Origin: Candidatus Anaerostipes avistercoris | Lineage (GTDB): Bacteria; Bacillota; Clostridia; Lachnospirales; Lachnospiraceae | DNA: 64,000 nt | Direction: 5' to 3' | NCBI GenBank assembly: GCA_019119895.1 | Contig: DWWD01000046.1 | Location: 1 to 64,000 of the forward strand | In this document: in pieces, positions 26,635 to 34,807 of the stretch | Position numbering within the stretch: the first letter of the stretch is position 1 | Layout: each line of letters starts with the position of its first letter | Position numbers and translations under genes: made by a program | Notes under the pieces: model-generated | Told to the model about the DNA's origin: nothing | The model's input: the letters and a program-made list of their open reading frames with translations, nothing else | Databases searched by the model: none

Positions 26635-28122
26635 ATGAATTTAGTTTATCGCAGTACAAGAAATGGAGAAGAGACAGCCACTGCATCAGAGGCTATCTTA
26701 AAGGGACTGACCAGCGACGGAGGACTTTTCGTTCCGGATTCTATTCCGAAGCTTGGAGTTTCTCTTGAAGAACTGGCGGATATGTCCTATCAGGAAACAG
26801 CCTATGCTGTCATGAAAGAATTTTTGACGGATTTTACAGAAGAGGAACTGAAATCCTGCATCCGAAATGCATATGATGATAAATTTGACACTGAAGAAAT
26901 CGCGCCGATGGTAAAGGTAGGGGACGCCTATTATCTGGAATTGTTCCACGGAGCTACAATCGCGTTTAAAGATATGGCGCTTTCTATTCTGCCGCATCTT
27001 CTGGTAACATCAGCAAAAAAGAATCATGTAAAAAATGAGATTGTGATTCTGACAGCTACATCAGGAGACACAGGAAAAGCCGCGCTGGCAGGATTTGCGG
27101 ATGTGCCGGGAACCAAGATTATCGTATTTTATCCGAAATCCGGCGTCAGCCCGATTCAGGAAAAACAGATGGTGACCCAGAAGGGAGATAATACTTATGT
27201 AATCGGCATTCGGGGAAATTTTGACGATGCCCAGACCAGTGTAAAAAGGATGTTCGCGAATAAGGAGCTGGAGAAAGAGATGAATGAGGCCGGCTGTCAG
27301 TTCTCATCCGCAAACTCCATTAATATCGGACGTCTTGTGCCGCAGATCGTTTACTATGTAAAGGCGTACGGAAATCTTCTCAAGAAGGGAGCCTTGAAAG
27401 AAGGAGAGCCGATGAATGTAGTCGTTCCGACAGGGAATTTCGGAAACATCCTTGCTTCTTACTACGCAAAACAGATGGGAATTCCGATCGGAAAGTTTAT
27501 CTGCGCTTCTAACAAAAATAAGGTATTGTTTGATTTCTTCCAGACAGGATCCTATGACAGAAGAAGAGAGTTTTATGTTACAACATCTCCGTCTATGGAT
27601 ATTCTGATTTCCAGCAACCTGGAACGTATGATCTACCGGATTACGGGAAATGATCCGGAACAGTGCGCTCAGTTTATGCAGGCTCTGACAACAGACGGCG
27701 TCTATACGATCACAGAGGAGATGAAAAAAGGACTGTCAGAATTCTACGGAGGATATGCGACAGAAGAAGAGACAGCAGCCAAGATTAAAGGGGTTTATGA
27801 ACAGTATCACTATGTGATGGACACCCATACAGCAGTGGCAGCGGTAGCCTATGACAAATATAAGAATGATACAAAAGACGAGACACCGGCAGTGATCGCG
27901 TCCACTGCAAGCCCGTACAAGTTTACGAGAAGCGTCATGGATGCTATTCAGCCTGGCGCTGAAGATGCCACAGATTTTGAACTGGTGGATGCCCTGAAGG
28001 AGATTTCCGGAGTGGATGTTCCGAAAGCTATTGAAGAAATCAGAACGGCGCCGGTGCTTCACGACACTGTATGTGACATCGACAAAATGGAAGATGAAGT
28101 AAAACACATTCTCGGAATTTAG
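26635..28122 (+). CDS. thrC: threonine synthase
   Basis: 495 residues, PLP-dependent, converting O-phosphohomoserine to threonine. The long form begins with YRSTRN and contains FHGATIAFKDMAL with the PLP lysine (FKD), ATSGDTGKAALAG, FYPKSGVSPIQEKQMVTQ and VVPTGNFGNILASYYA. It has its own promoter and terminator, so it is a single-gene unit. No threonine leader peptide or T-box was found upstream. Confidence 0.96.
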   Translation: MNLVYRSTRNGEETATASEAILKGLTSDGGLFVPDSIPKLGVSLEELADMSYQETAYAVMKEFLTDFTEEELKSCIRNAYDDKFDTEEIAPMVKVGDAYYLELFHGATIAFKDMALSILPHLLVTSAKKNHVKNEIVILTATSGDTGKAALAGFADVPGTKIIVFYPKSGVSPIQEKQMVTQKGDNTYVIGIRGNFDDAQTSVKRMFANKELEKEMNEAGCQFSSANSINIGRLVPQIVYYVKAYGNLLKKGALKEGEPMNVVVPTGNFGNILASYYAKQMGIPIGKFICASNKNKVLFDFFQTGSYDRRREFYVTTSPSMDILISSNLERMIYRITGNDPEQCAQFMQALTTDGVYTITEEMKKGLSEFYGGYATEEETAAKIKGVYEQYHYVMDTHTAVAAVAYDKYKNDTKDETPAVIASTASPYKFTRSVMDAIQPGAEDATDFELVDALKEISGVDVPKAIEEIRTAPVLHDTVCDIDKMEDEVKHILGI

Positions 28123-28148
28123 AGATCTTATAAATAAAAATCTGATAT

Positions 28149-28183
28149 AAAAAAGCAATTCATAAAAATGGGTTGCTTTTTTT
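28149..28183 (+). terminator. intrinsic terminator after thrC
   Basis: AAAAAAGCAA and TTGCTTTTTT pair across a 14-nt loop, ending in a T-run. Confidence 0.8.
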
Positions 28184-28501
28184 CTTTTATAGTGATACAT
28201 TAATATACAAGATAGAGAAATGGAAAATAATTACAATTCTTACGAATTCTAGTCAGTGATTGATCCCCGGGAGATTGCGGCAATTGAATAAGACCATTTT
28301 CCGGTACAGTCGGAGGACATATCCCGCCAGGATCTGAGTTCAGGGAGCGATACAAGGATATGATAATGAGACTTCTGCATGGTCATGGAGGTGAGTGCAG
28401 CCTGTCATAGGAATGAGGGGAGCCCTGCGGGGTTATGAGACATTGTGTCTGCCGGAAGATGAGGGAGTGACTGTAAAACAGCAGAACAAAGGAGTAGGTG
28501 G
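28184..28501 (+). other. 318-bp leader region of the surface-protein gene, no coding gene seen
   Basis: No reading frame above 20 codons with a convincing ribosome site was found; an ATG at about 28358 opens a 16-codon frame only. Several small hairpins are possible (ATTG CGG CAAT at about 28276; AGCCC TGC GGGGTT at about 28420). It does not match the riboswitch consensus sequences I can recall. It may be a long 5-prime leader of the adhesin gene, whose AAAGGAGT site is at its end. Confidence 0.5.
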
Positions 28502-31500
28502 ATGAAAGGAAAACATATGAAAACAATCTGGAAGTCTGTCTGCATGGCGGGGATATTCCTGATGACTTTGTTATGTCCGGGAGAAGCCAGCGCTCAGATT
28601 CATTCTGGAGACGCGAGAAAAATCGGAACCTGGTGGGAAGGAAATGGAAAGAGTTTTTCGTCCTTCGATGATTCCAGAGCTCTGAAGGCAGACGCGTCTT
28701 ATGGATTTAAGCTGAAAGCAACAGACCAGACGAAAACAATTGTAACGAAAGGGAAAAAGTCAGAGAAACTTCCGGATCTGGAGCTTCCGTCCAATCTGAA
28801 GAAATTTTCCTGGTTTAGGACAGACGAAAACCAGGCAGGACAGATTCAGGTGAAAAAAACCAATATGGAGATTTATCAGTGTGAGCCGGACGGAAGCAAA
28901 GGCCGCTGGGAGATGGTGGATCTGGTGCTGACGGTGACAAAAATTGAAACATACCGGGACAAAGAAGGATTTGTGGCAATTGGAACAGAAATCTGTGACT
29001 GCGCGTATACGGGAGGAATTGAGGAGATGACGCTGAGAAGTCAGTTCTACCGGGCGGGGACAAATACGCCGGTAAAGCTGAAAAGCAATATTACGCTTCG
29101 TGATATTGATGCCAATCAGTACATCGGCGTGAAAGCTGACAGTGTCCTGGGACAGTATGTATCCCAAAATACAAAACTCAGTTATGCCCAGTCCGGAGGA
29201 TTTCATATTTATTACGCGGACTACAGCAATAATTATACCAGTCAGGATTTTACCTGTGCCGGATTTATTTTTGAATCGGATCAGTTTGAATATGTATTCG
29301 GAAGGGTGAGAAGCCAGGGACCTACAGGGGAAGATCAGTTTGTAGGTTCCGGACAGAATATGGTGAAATTTGATTCGGTGGATCCGAGAAAATATGTTTC
29401 GCAGGAAAACACAGAGCGCGCAGAGACGGCGAAGATAACCAGTCCCGCGGGAGCCTGGATCTATCAGATCGAACAGCCGATTGCCGCGGAGATTCCGAAA
29501 GCCCATTATTATAAAAAATTTGCTTTCCGGGATCAGATCGAAGAGTGCATGAAGATTGAGAGTGTTAAAGTGTACGGCGATGATGAAGACGTCACAGAAG
29601 AATTTCAGATTACAGAAGAGAATCATCTGGTGTCGGCAGTGCTGAAGAATCCGAAGGATCCCGGATTTTACGCCAGAGGAGTTTACCGGCTGGAAATCCG
29701 GGTGCGGATGGATATTCCGGATCAGCCTTCAGAGGAAGACTTAAAGGCGCTGAGGGAGAAATGGAAAAAACACGGCCATTATAATGCCGTCGAGACCACG
29801 ATAACGGTCGGAAATAAGGCAGAAACGACGGTGGATGAGAAAACAGCGCCGACCAATGAAGTGAAAACAGAGATTCTGCTTCCGGAAGCGGAGCCGGATG
29901 TGCCCGGAATTAAAGTCACCAAGACGACAGACCATTATGAACATCAGGCAAAGGATATCATACAGTACACTGTCAGGGCGGAAAATATGAACAAAGAGGC
30001 GGAAACTGCGTATTTTACGATCCAGGATCTGTCACTTCCTCAGGAACTGCAGATTGCGGAAGATTCTTTCCGCATTACCGGTATTGAGAAAGAAAACTAT
30101 ACCTTTGAGGTGAAAGGAAACGGATGGATTTTAAAATCAAAGGGAGATTATGCGCTGCCGAAAGGGGGAGCAGTTATGATTTCTTATCAGGCGGCAGCGG
30201 GAACCGGCGCCAATGGAACACTGGCAGATAATACAGCCAGGGCATGGGCAGCGGGCGTTCCGGAAAAGGAAGATCACTGCCAGGTGTATATCAATTCTCC
30301 AAAACTGGAAATAACAAAGGATGCCGTGCAGAAAATATATAAAAAAGGAGAAGCAGTTCCATATCAGTCTGTGCTGAAAAATTCCAACCAGGGAACATTT
30401 ATGAAAGATGTGGTGATCACAGATGAAATCAGAACCCGGGGAGTCAGTCTGATACCGGGCAGTCTGGCAGTTCTGGCAGACGGCAGAGATATTACAAAGC
30501 AGTGTTCTGTTTCTTATGGGAAGGATGGCAGCAGTTTCCGGATTGAAACAGGATACAGCCTGAAAGCGGGAGAGATTCCCGCGGCAGATTCCGGAAAAGG
30601 GGAACAGGCAGAAACATACAGAAAACTTGCGTATGCGGATCAGATTCAGGTTCACTATCAGGCGGTGGTTCAGGAAGATGGTCTGGAGGGAAAAGAGATC
30701 ATCAATAAAATCCAGGCGCCGGCCACAGAAAATATCAGCGGAGAAAAAATAAGGGATGACCCGGAAATTCCATCCGGAGGAGCTGAGGCAGAAGAAAATG
30801 TGAAGATCAAGGCTCCGAAACTGCAGATTGTAAAGGAATCCGATCAGAAAATATACGGGGCAGGAGAGACAGGAACTTACAGGCTGAAAATAACCCAGCA
30901 GAAGGAAGATCTCACAGCTGAGAATATTGTTGTTTCCGATGCTTTTGAGCAGTCGGGAATGGAAATCTCTGATATAAAGGTCAGATATAATGGAGAAGAT
31001 ATAACGGAGGAATGCAAAATCGAACGGACCGATAAAGCTTTCTTTATAGAAACAGGAAAAAATCTGGGGGAGGATGATGAAATGGAGGTAGTATATCATG
31101 TATTGTTCATGGAGGATGCAGAAGGCGAGATAAAAAATACTGCCCGCGCTGAAAGTGATAATACGCTTGGAGATCAGGATGAGAATGTGGTTGTCATACA
31201 GGAGCCGGTGCTGAAACTGCAGAAAAAGTCAGGACAAAATTCGTATAAAAAAGGCGATACCGGTACCTATGAACTGCGGGTTACACAGGAAAATGAAAAA
31301 GCCGTGGCACACCAGGTGGTCATAGAAGATGCTTTCGAGAAAGATGGCATGGAGATTCGGGACATACATGTCAAATGGAATGGACAGGACATTACTGGAC
31401 AATGCAGGATGACAAAGGGAGAGGCAGACGATCAGTTTAAGATTGAAACCGGAAAAAATCTTGGAGCTAAGGATGAAATTGTTGTAACATACCGCGTGCT

Positions 31501-32173
31501 GTTTCGCTCGGCGGAGCCTGGGAATATAAAAAATAAGGCGGCGGCATACGCTGAGGATACGCCGGTGAGCAGAGATGAATACACGGTGCTTCTGGAGGAA
31601 ATTCAGCCGGAATTGGCCATTGAGAAGACTTCCGAAAAAAGAACCTACAGTGTGGGAGAAAATTGCTCTTACCGGATCGTGGTGACGCAGAAGAAGAAGG
31701 GAGCCCGGGCGGAAAACATTGTAATCGTGGACCGGATGTCGGATCAGAGTCTTAAGATCATAGAAGATACCATAAAAGTAACGGGACCGGATGGTTCTGA
31801 TATTACAGAGGACTGTAAGATCTCATCTTTGGACGGCGCGTATCGGATTGAAACCGAATGTGGTCTTTCATATGGAGAGAAGATCATCATTGACTATCAG
31901 GTGAAAATTCTGCCATCTGGAGAAGGGAAAGAAATTACCAATACGGCCCAGGCTCAGGCCGGCAATGCAGATCCGGTATCGGCGGATCATGACATAGAAG
32001 TCAGAAGGCCGAAACGGACAGTATCAAAGCAAAAAACAGACTCCGGCATGTTCTCCGGAAATACATCTCCAAAGACCGGAGACAGAGGAACTGGAATATG
32101 GATTGCTGCAGCTGCCGTATCCGGCGCATGCCTTGTTTTTTTTCTGAGAAAACGGTATAATAGAAAAAAATAA
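28502..32173 (+). CDS. large cell-surface repeat protein with DUF11-like domains and a degenerate sortase-type tail
   Basis: 1223 residues. Signal peptide to about residue 32 (LMTLLCPGEASA). Residues 35-440 form a unique N-terminal region. From about residue 475 come five repeats starting with a KxxKxxxxxxY pattern (IKVTKTTDHYEH, LEITKDAVQKIY, LQIVKESDQKIY, LKLQKKSGQNSY, LAIEKTSEKRTY), each about 110-160 residues with a D-F/I-T-C strand pair, as in DUF11 or isopeptide-type adhesin domains. The end is SPKTGD, a hydrophobic segment and RKRYNRKK, like an LPxTG anchor with Ser in place of Leu. It is likely wall- or membrane-anchored. No sortase is in the window. It heads the kinase/phosphatase cassette. 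Confidence 0.88.
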   Translation: MKGKHMKTIWKSVCMAGIFLMTLLCPGEASAQIHSGDARKIGTWWEGNGKSFSSFDDSRALKADASYGFKLKATDQTKTIVTKGKKSEKLPDLELPSNLKKFSWFRTDENQAGQIQVKKTNMEIYQCEPDGSKGRWEMVDLVLTVTKIETYRDKEGFVAIGTEICDCAYTGGIEEMTLRSQFYRAGTNTPVKLKSNITLRDIDANQYIGVKADSVLGQYVSQNTKLSYAQSGGFHIYYADYSNNYTSQDFTCAGFIFESDQFEYVFGRVRSQGPTGEDQFVGSGQNMVKFDSVDPRKYVSQENTERAETAKITSPAGAWIYQIEQPIAAEIPKAHYYKKFAFRDQIEECMKIESVKVYGDDEDVTEEFQITEENHLVSAVLKNPKDPGFYARGVYRLEIRVRMDIPDQPSEEDLKALREKWKKHGHYNAVETTITVGNKAETTVDEKTAPTNEVKTEILLPEAEPDVPGIKVTKTTDHYEHQAKDIIQYTVRAENMNKEAETAYFTIQDLSLPQELQIAEDSFRITGIEKENYTFEVKGNGWILKSKGDYALPKGGAVMISYQAAAGTGANGTLADNTARAWAAGVPEKEDHCQVYINSPKLEITKDAVQKIYKKGEAVPYQSVLKNSNQGTFMKDVVITDEIRTRGVSLIPGSLAVLADGRDITKQCSVSYGKDGSSFRIETGYSLKAGEIPAADSGKGEQAETYRKLAYADQIQVHYQAVVQEDGLEGKEIINKIQAPATENISGEKIRDDPEIPSGGAEAEENVKIKAPKLQIVKESDQKIYGAGETGTYRLKITQQKEDLTAENIVVSDAFEQSGMEISDIKVRYNGEDITEECKIERTDKAFFIETGKNLGEDDEMEVVYHVLFMEDAEGEIKNTARAESDNTLGDQDENVVVIQEPVLKLQKKSGQNSYKKGDTGTYELRVTQENEKAVAHQVVIEDAFEKDGMEIRDIHVKWNGQDITGQCRMTKGEADDQFKIETGKNLGAKDEIVVTYRVLFRSAEPGNIKNKAAAYAEDTPVSRDEYTVLLEEIQPELAIEKTSEKRTYSVGENCSYRIVVTQKKKGARAENIVIVDRMSDQSLKIIEDTIKVTGPDGSDITEDCKISSLDGAYRIETECGLSYGEKIIIDYQVKILPSGEGKEITNTAQAQAGNADPVSADHDIEVRRPKRTVSKQKTDSGMFSGNTSPKTGDRGTGIWIAAAAVSGACLVFFLRKRYNRKK

Positions 32174-32188
32174 TAGGAGTGAGCGCGT

Positions 32189-32488
32189 ATGGCAAAAGAT
32201 TTTTTTGGACGTCTGGAAGAGACGATTTCCACGACAGGAAAAGCAGCAGCACACAAAGCCAGAGAAGTGGCGGATTCCGCTAAGAGATACAATGATATCC
32301 GCATTGCGAAAAAAGATCTGAATGATCTGTACCGGCAGGTAGGAAAGAAGTATTTCGAAGAAACAATGGATTACCCGCAGGCAGAATACATCGATTTGTT
32401 CAATCTGATCGAAAAGCTTCAAGGCGATATTGAAATTCTTCAGAAGGAGATCGAAAAGGAAGAAGCGAAAAATAAAAAAGAAGCATAG
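32189..32488 (+). CDS. small helical protein of unknown function
   Basis: 99 residues, strongly charged and predicted all-helical, with coiled-coil-like halves (AKRYNDIRIAKKDLNDLYRQVGKKYFEE and LFNLIEKLQGDIEILQKEIEKEEAKNKK). No signal or membrane segment. A TAGGAGTGAGCGC site precedes the ATG. It is 15 bp after the adhesin gene and is followed by a terminator before the phosphatase. Small proteins with this pattern are widespread in Lachnospiraceae; no role is known to me. Confidence 0.82.
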   Translation: MAKDFFGRLEETISTTGKAAAHKAREVADSAKRYNDIRIAKKDLNDLYRQVGKKYFEETMDYPQAEYIDLFNLIEKLQGDIEILQKEIEKEEAKNKKEA

Positions 32489-32496
32489 GGAAAACA

Positions 32497-32533
32497 AAGA
32501 CCTTGCAAAGTATGACTTTGCAGGGTCTTTTTC
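32497..32533 (+). terminator. intrinsic terminator between the small helical protein and the phosphatase
   Basis: AAGACCTTGCAAAG and CTTTGCAGGGTCTT form a 14-bp stem with one G-U pair around TATGA, then TTTTTCTG. It would limit readthrough from the adhesin gene into the kinase genes. Confidence 0.8.
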
Positions 32534-32549
32534 TGTTCAGGAGGTAAAT

Positions 32550-33296
32550 ATGATACAGACAGTTGAAATGACAGATATCGGAAACGGAAGACCATCCAAT
32601 CAGGATGCATATCTGATGAAGAAAGAGAAGTTTCAGGGACGTCAGTGTCTTCTGGCCGCCGTTTGTGACGGTATGGGAGGACTCAGACGGGGAGAGATTG
32701 CCAGCAGATATATCATTGAGCTGCTGAAACAGTGGTTCGATGAAAAACTGCCGGGTTTTGTGAAACGGAAAAATATAGATGTGATCCGGAAAGATCTGGT
32801 GAATCTGATTAAAAAAGCAAACGATAATCTTTTGCTTATGAGTGAAGATACGGACGAGACAATGGGCAGTACTCTCACCCTGCTGTTTGCGCTGGGAAAG
32901 CAGTTTTTTGTACTAAATGTGGGAGATTCCAGAGCGTACTGGTTTGAACAGGGGAGGAAATATGTGACAACGGATCATACGCTGGCCCAGCTTGAAGTAA
33001 AAGCGGGGCATATGACGAGGGAGCAGGCGAGAAAGGATCCAAGGCGTCATATCCTGATCCAGTGTGTCGGGGTGACAAAAGATATTAAAATCGACTGCTA
33101 CCGGGGAAGGATGGAACCGGGAATGGAATTCCTGCTCTGTACAGACGGATTTTACGGGATGCTGGAAGAAGAGGAAATCTATCATGTGGAATCTGGCCAG
33201 AAGGAAATGAAACAATGGGTGGAACAGTGTTTTCAGAAAGTGAAGGAAAGAGGTGAACTGGATAATCTCTCATGTATTATGATAAAAGTACCATAA
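32550..33296 (+). CDS. PP2C-family Ser/Thr protein phosphatase
   Basis: 248 residues, single-domain PP2C. Metal-binding motifs in order: DIGNGRPSNQDAY, AAVCDGMGG, GSTLTLLFA, LNVGDSRAYW, TDHTLAQLEV, LCTDGFYGML and the final GELDNLSCIMI. It removes phosphate from Ser/Thr of target proteins, presumably including the kinase encoded next. The ATG at 32550 follows CAGGAGGTAAAT; the longer frame starting at 32430 overlaps the previous gene and terminator and is rejected. It overlaps the kinase frame by 25 nt. Confidence 0.94.
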   Translation: MIQTVEMTDIGNGRPSNQDAYLMKKEKFQGRQCLLAAVCDGMGGLRRGEIASRYIIELLKQWFDEKLPGFVKRKNIDVIRKDLVNLIKKANDNLLLMSEDTDETMGSTLTLLFALGKQFFVLNVGDSRAYWFEQGRKYVTTDHTLAQLEVKAGHMTREQARKDPRRHILIQCVGVTKDIKIDCYRGRMEPGMEFLLCTDGFYGMLEEEEIYHVESGQKEMKQWVEQCFQKVKERGELDNLSCIMIKVP

Positions 33297-34807
33297 TAAC
33301 GGAAGGATTTTCGGGCAGATATAAGGTGATCAGGCCTCTGGGAACAGGCGGCATGGGCAGGGTTTTTCTGGTGGAGGACCGGGAATCCGGCAGAAAATAT
33401 GCCATGAAAGTGATGGCTGCGGATGAAAGGGGGATGCGGGAGGCTGAATATCTGGAAAAGGCGGATGCGGTTTCAGGGGTGCCGAAACTGATCCGGTGGG
33501 AAAAAAGGAACCATTGTATTTTCCTGGTGATGGAATATGTGAAGGGAAAATCTCTGAAAGAATATATGAAAAGAAAGAGAAAACCGGGGAAATGGAAAAT
33601 ATTGTGGTGGAGTATTTTGCTGTGTGAGATTTTGCGGAAACTTCACGGCCTGAAACCTCCGGTTATCTGTCTTGATCTGAAACCGGAACATGTCAGGATA
33701 ACTCCCGGGGGAGATATTTATCTGATTGATTTCGGAATCAGCGCTTATGAGAAAGAGCCATTAAGCGGTTATGGAACAAAGGGATTCGCGGCTCCGGAAC
33801 AAATCAGAGAAAATTCCGGTGCGGATGTCCGTATGGATATCTACAGTTTCGGCAGAATTCTTGCGTTCTGCAGAGGAAACCGAAGGTGGAAAGAATTAAA
33901 TCCAATCATAAGTAAATGTACGGCAGAGGTCCCCGGCGCCCGCTATTCTTCCATGGAAATTCTTGGGAAAACTCTGAAAAAGGCAGTTGTCCGCAGGTTT
34001 GGGCGGTGGGCAGCGGCGGCAGCAGCAGGGATTCTCCTGTCTGTGGGACTGACGGGAGGAATCCGTCAGACAGTGCCCGCTTCCAGACAGGCCGCTGGCA
34101 GCACCAAAGAAGAAATCCGGGAATATTTATTTGGCGGCAGAGACTGCCTTCCGGATTATATTATGGCGGCCCAGTGCCTGGAGGAGCGGAAGGAAACGGA
34201 TAAGGAGACCCGCAGGTATGAGAGAATATTGAACGCTCTGGAACATCCGGAGAAGGTGAAATCATGGAAACAAATCTGGAAGGACCTGAGAGAGAATCCG
34301 AGGCCGGAACTGTATGAGGCGTGTTTTCTCTCGAAAGTGTATCTTTCCAGAGAAAAAGAACTTAACTCTTTTGGAAATCCGGCAGAAAAGGCATGGAATC
34401 TGACAAACCGTTACAGAGATCACAAAGGTCTGGACAGCAGATGGATGAAAATTGTGGATGAAGAGCGCTTTCAGGCAGCTGCTCAGCTTGCACGGCAGGG
34501 AGACGGAACGTATTTGTATCATCTTGCCCGGGAGGAACTTGACAGGACGGCGTCAGGAGAGGAGGGGTGGAGCAGATACCGCAGGCTGGTGATTTTTGTG
34601 GAAGGAGAAGGAAGAGATGCGTCCGGATATTATGAAGCGTTCCTTCAGAAATTTCCGGACTGGGAAGAAGCATATGTGGAATATGGGGTTTATTTATGCC
34701 GGAAAGGGAGATGGAAGGAAGCCGGGGAAGTATATCGCAGGGGAGAAAAAGAAACCGGGATGGAAGGAACAAAAGCCAGATCATTAAAGGAGAAGCTGGG
34801 AATATGA
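33272..34807 (+). CDS. membrane-spanning Ser/Thr protein kinase with an outside C-terminal region
   Basis: 511 residues. Kinase domain at residues 15-235: glycine loop LGTGGMGRV, Lys46 (YAMKVM), catalytic Asp135 in CLDLKPEHV, DFG Asp153 (LIDFGIS) and GFAAPEQ. The usual HRD His-Arg is Cys-Leu and the metal-binding Asn is His140. One membrane segment follows at about residues 248-266 (WAAAAAAGILLSVGLTGGI), then about 240 residues, probably outside, with helical TPR-like pairs (SGYYEAFLQKFPDWEEAYVEYGVYL). No PASTA repeats. It is translationally coupled to the phosphatase upstream and the Ig-like protein downstream (ATGA). Confidence 0.88.
   Translation: MYYDKSTIITEGFSGRYKVIRPLGTGGMGRVFLVEDRESGRKYAMKVMAADERGMREAEYLEKADAVSGVPKLIRWEKRNHCIFLVMEYVKGKSLKEYMKRKRKPGKWKILWWSILLCEILRKLHGLKPPVICLDLKPEHVRITPGGDIYLIDFGISAYEKEPLSGYGTKGFAAPEQIRENSGADVRMDIYSFGRILAFCRGNRRWKELNPIISKCTAEVPGARYSSMEILGKTLKKAVVRRFGRWAAAAAAGILLSVGLTGGIRQTVPASRQAAGSTKEEIREYLFGGRDCLPDYIMAAQCLEERKETDKETRRYERILNALEHPEKVKSWKQIWKDLRENPRPELYEACFLSKVYLSREKELNSFGNPAEKAWNLTNRYRDHKGLDSRWMKIVDEERFQAAAQLARQGDGTYLYHLAREELDRTASGEEGWSRYRRLVIFVEGEGRDASGYYEAFLQKFPDWEEAYVEYGVYLCRKGRWKEAGEVYRRGEKETGMEGTKARSLKEKLGI

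Noticed and set aside
28184..28501. Possible cobalamin or c-di-GMP riboswitch in the adhesin leader
   Set aside because: The conserved boxes of those classes were not found; left as unassigned.
28760..29626. 288-codon open frame antisense to the adhesin gene
   Set aside because: Shadow of the same gene; no start signal and no recognisable domain.
30137..31099. 320-codon open frame antisense to the adhesin gene
   Set aside because: It lies wholly inside the surface-protein gene, is rich in Cys, Phe and Ile as expected for an antisense shadow, and has no ribosome site.
33272..34807. PASTA-type PrkC/Stk1 kinase
   Set aside because: No PASTA repeats in the part after the membrane segment, and the catalytic loop differs.
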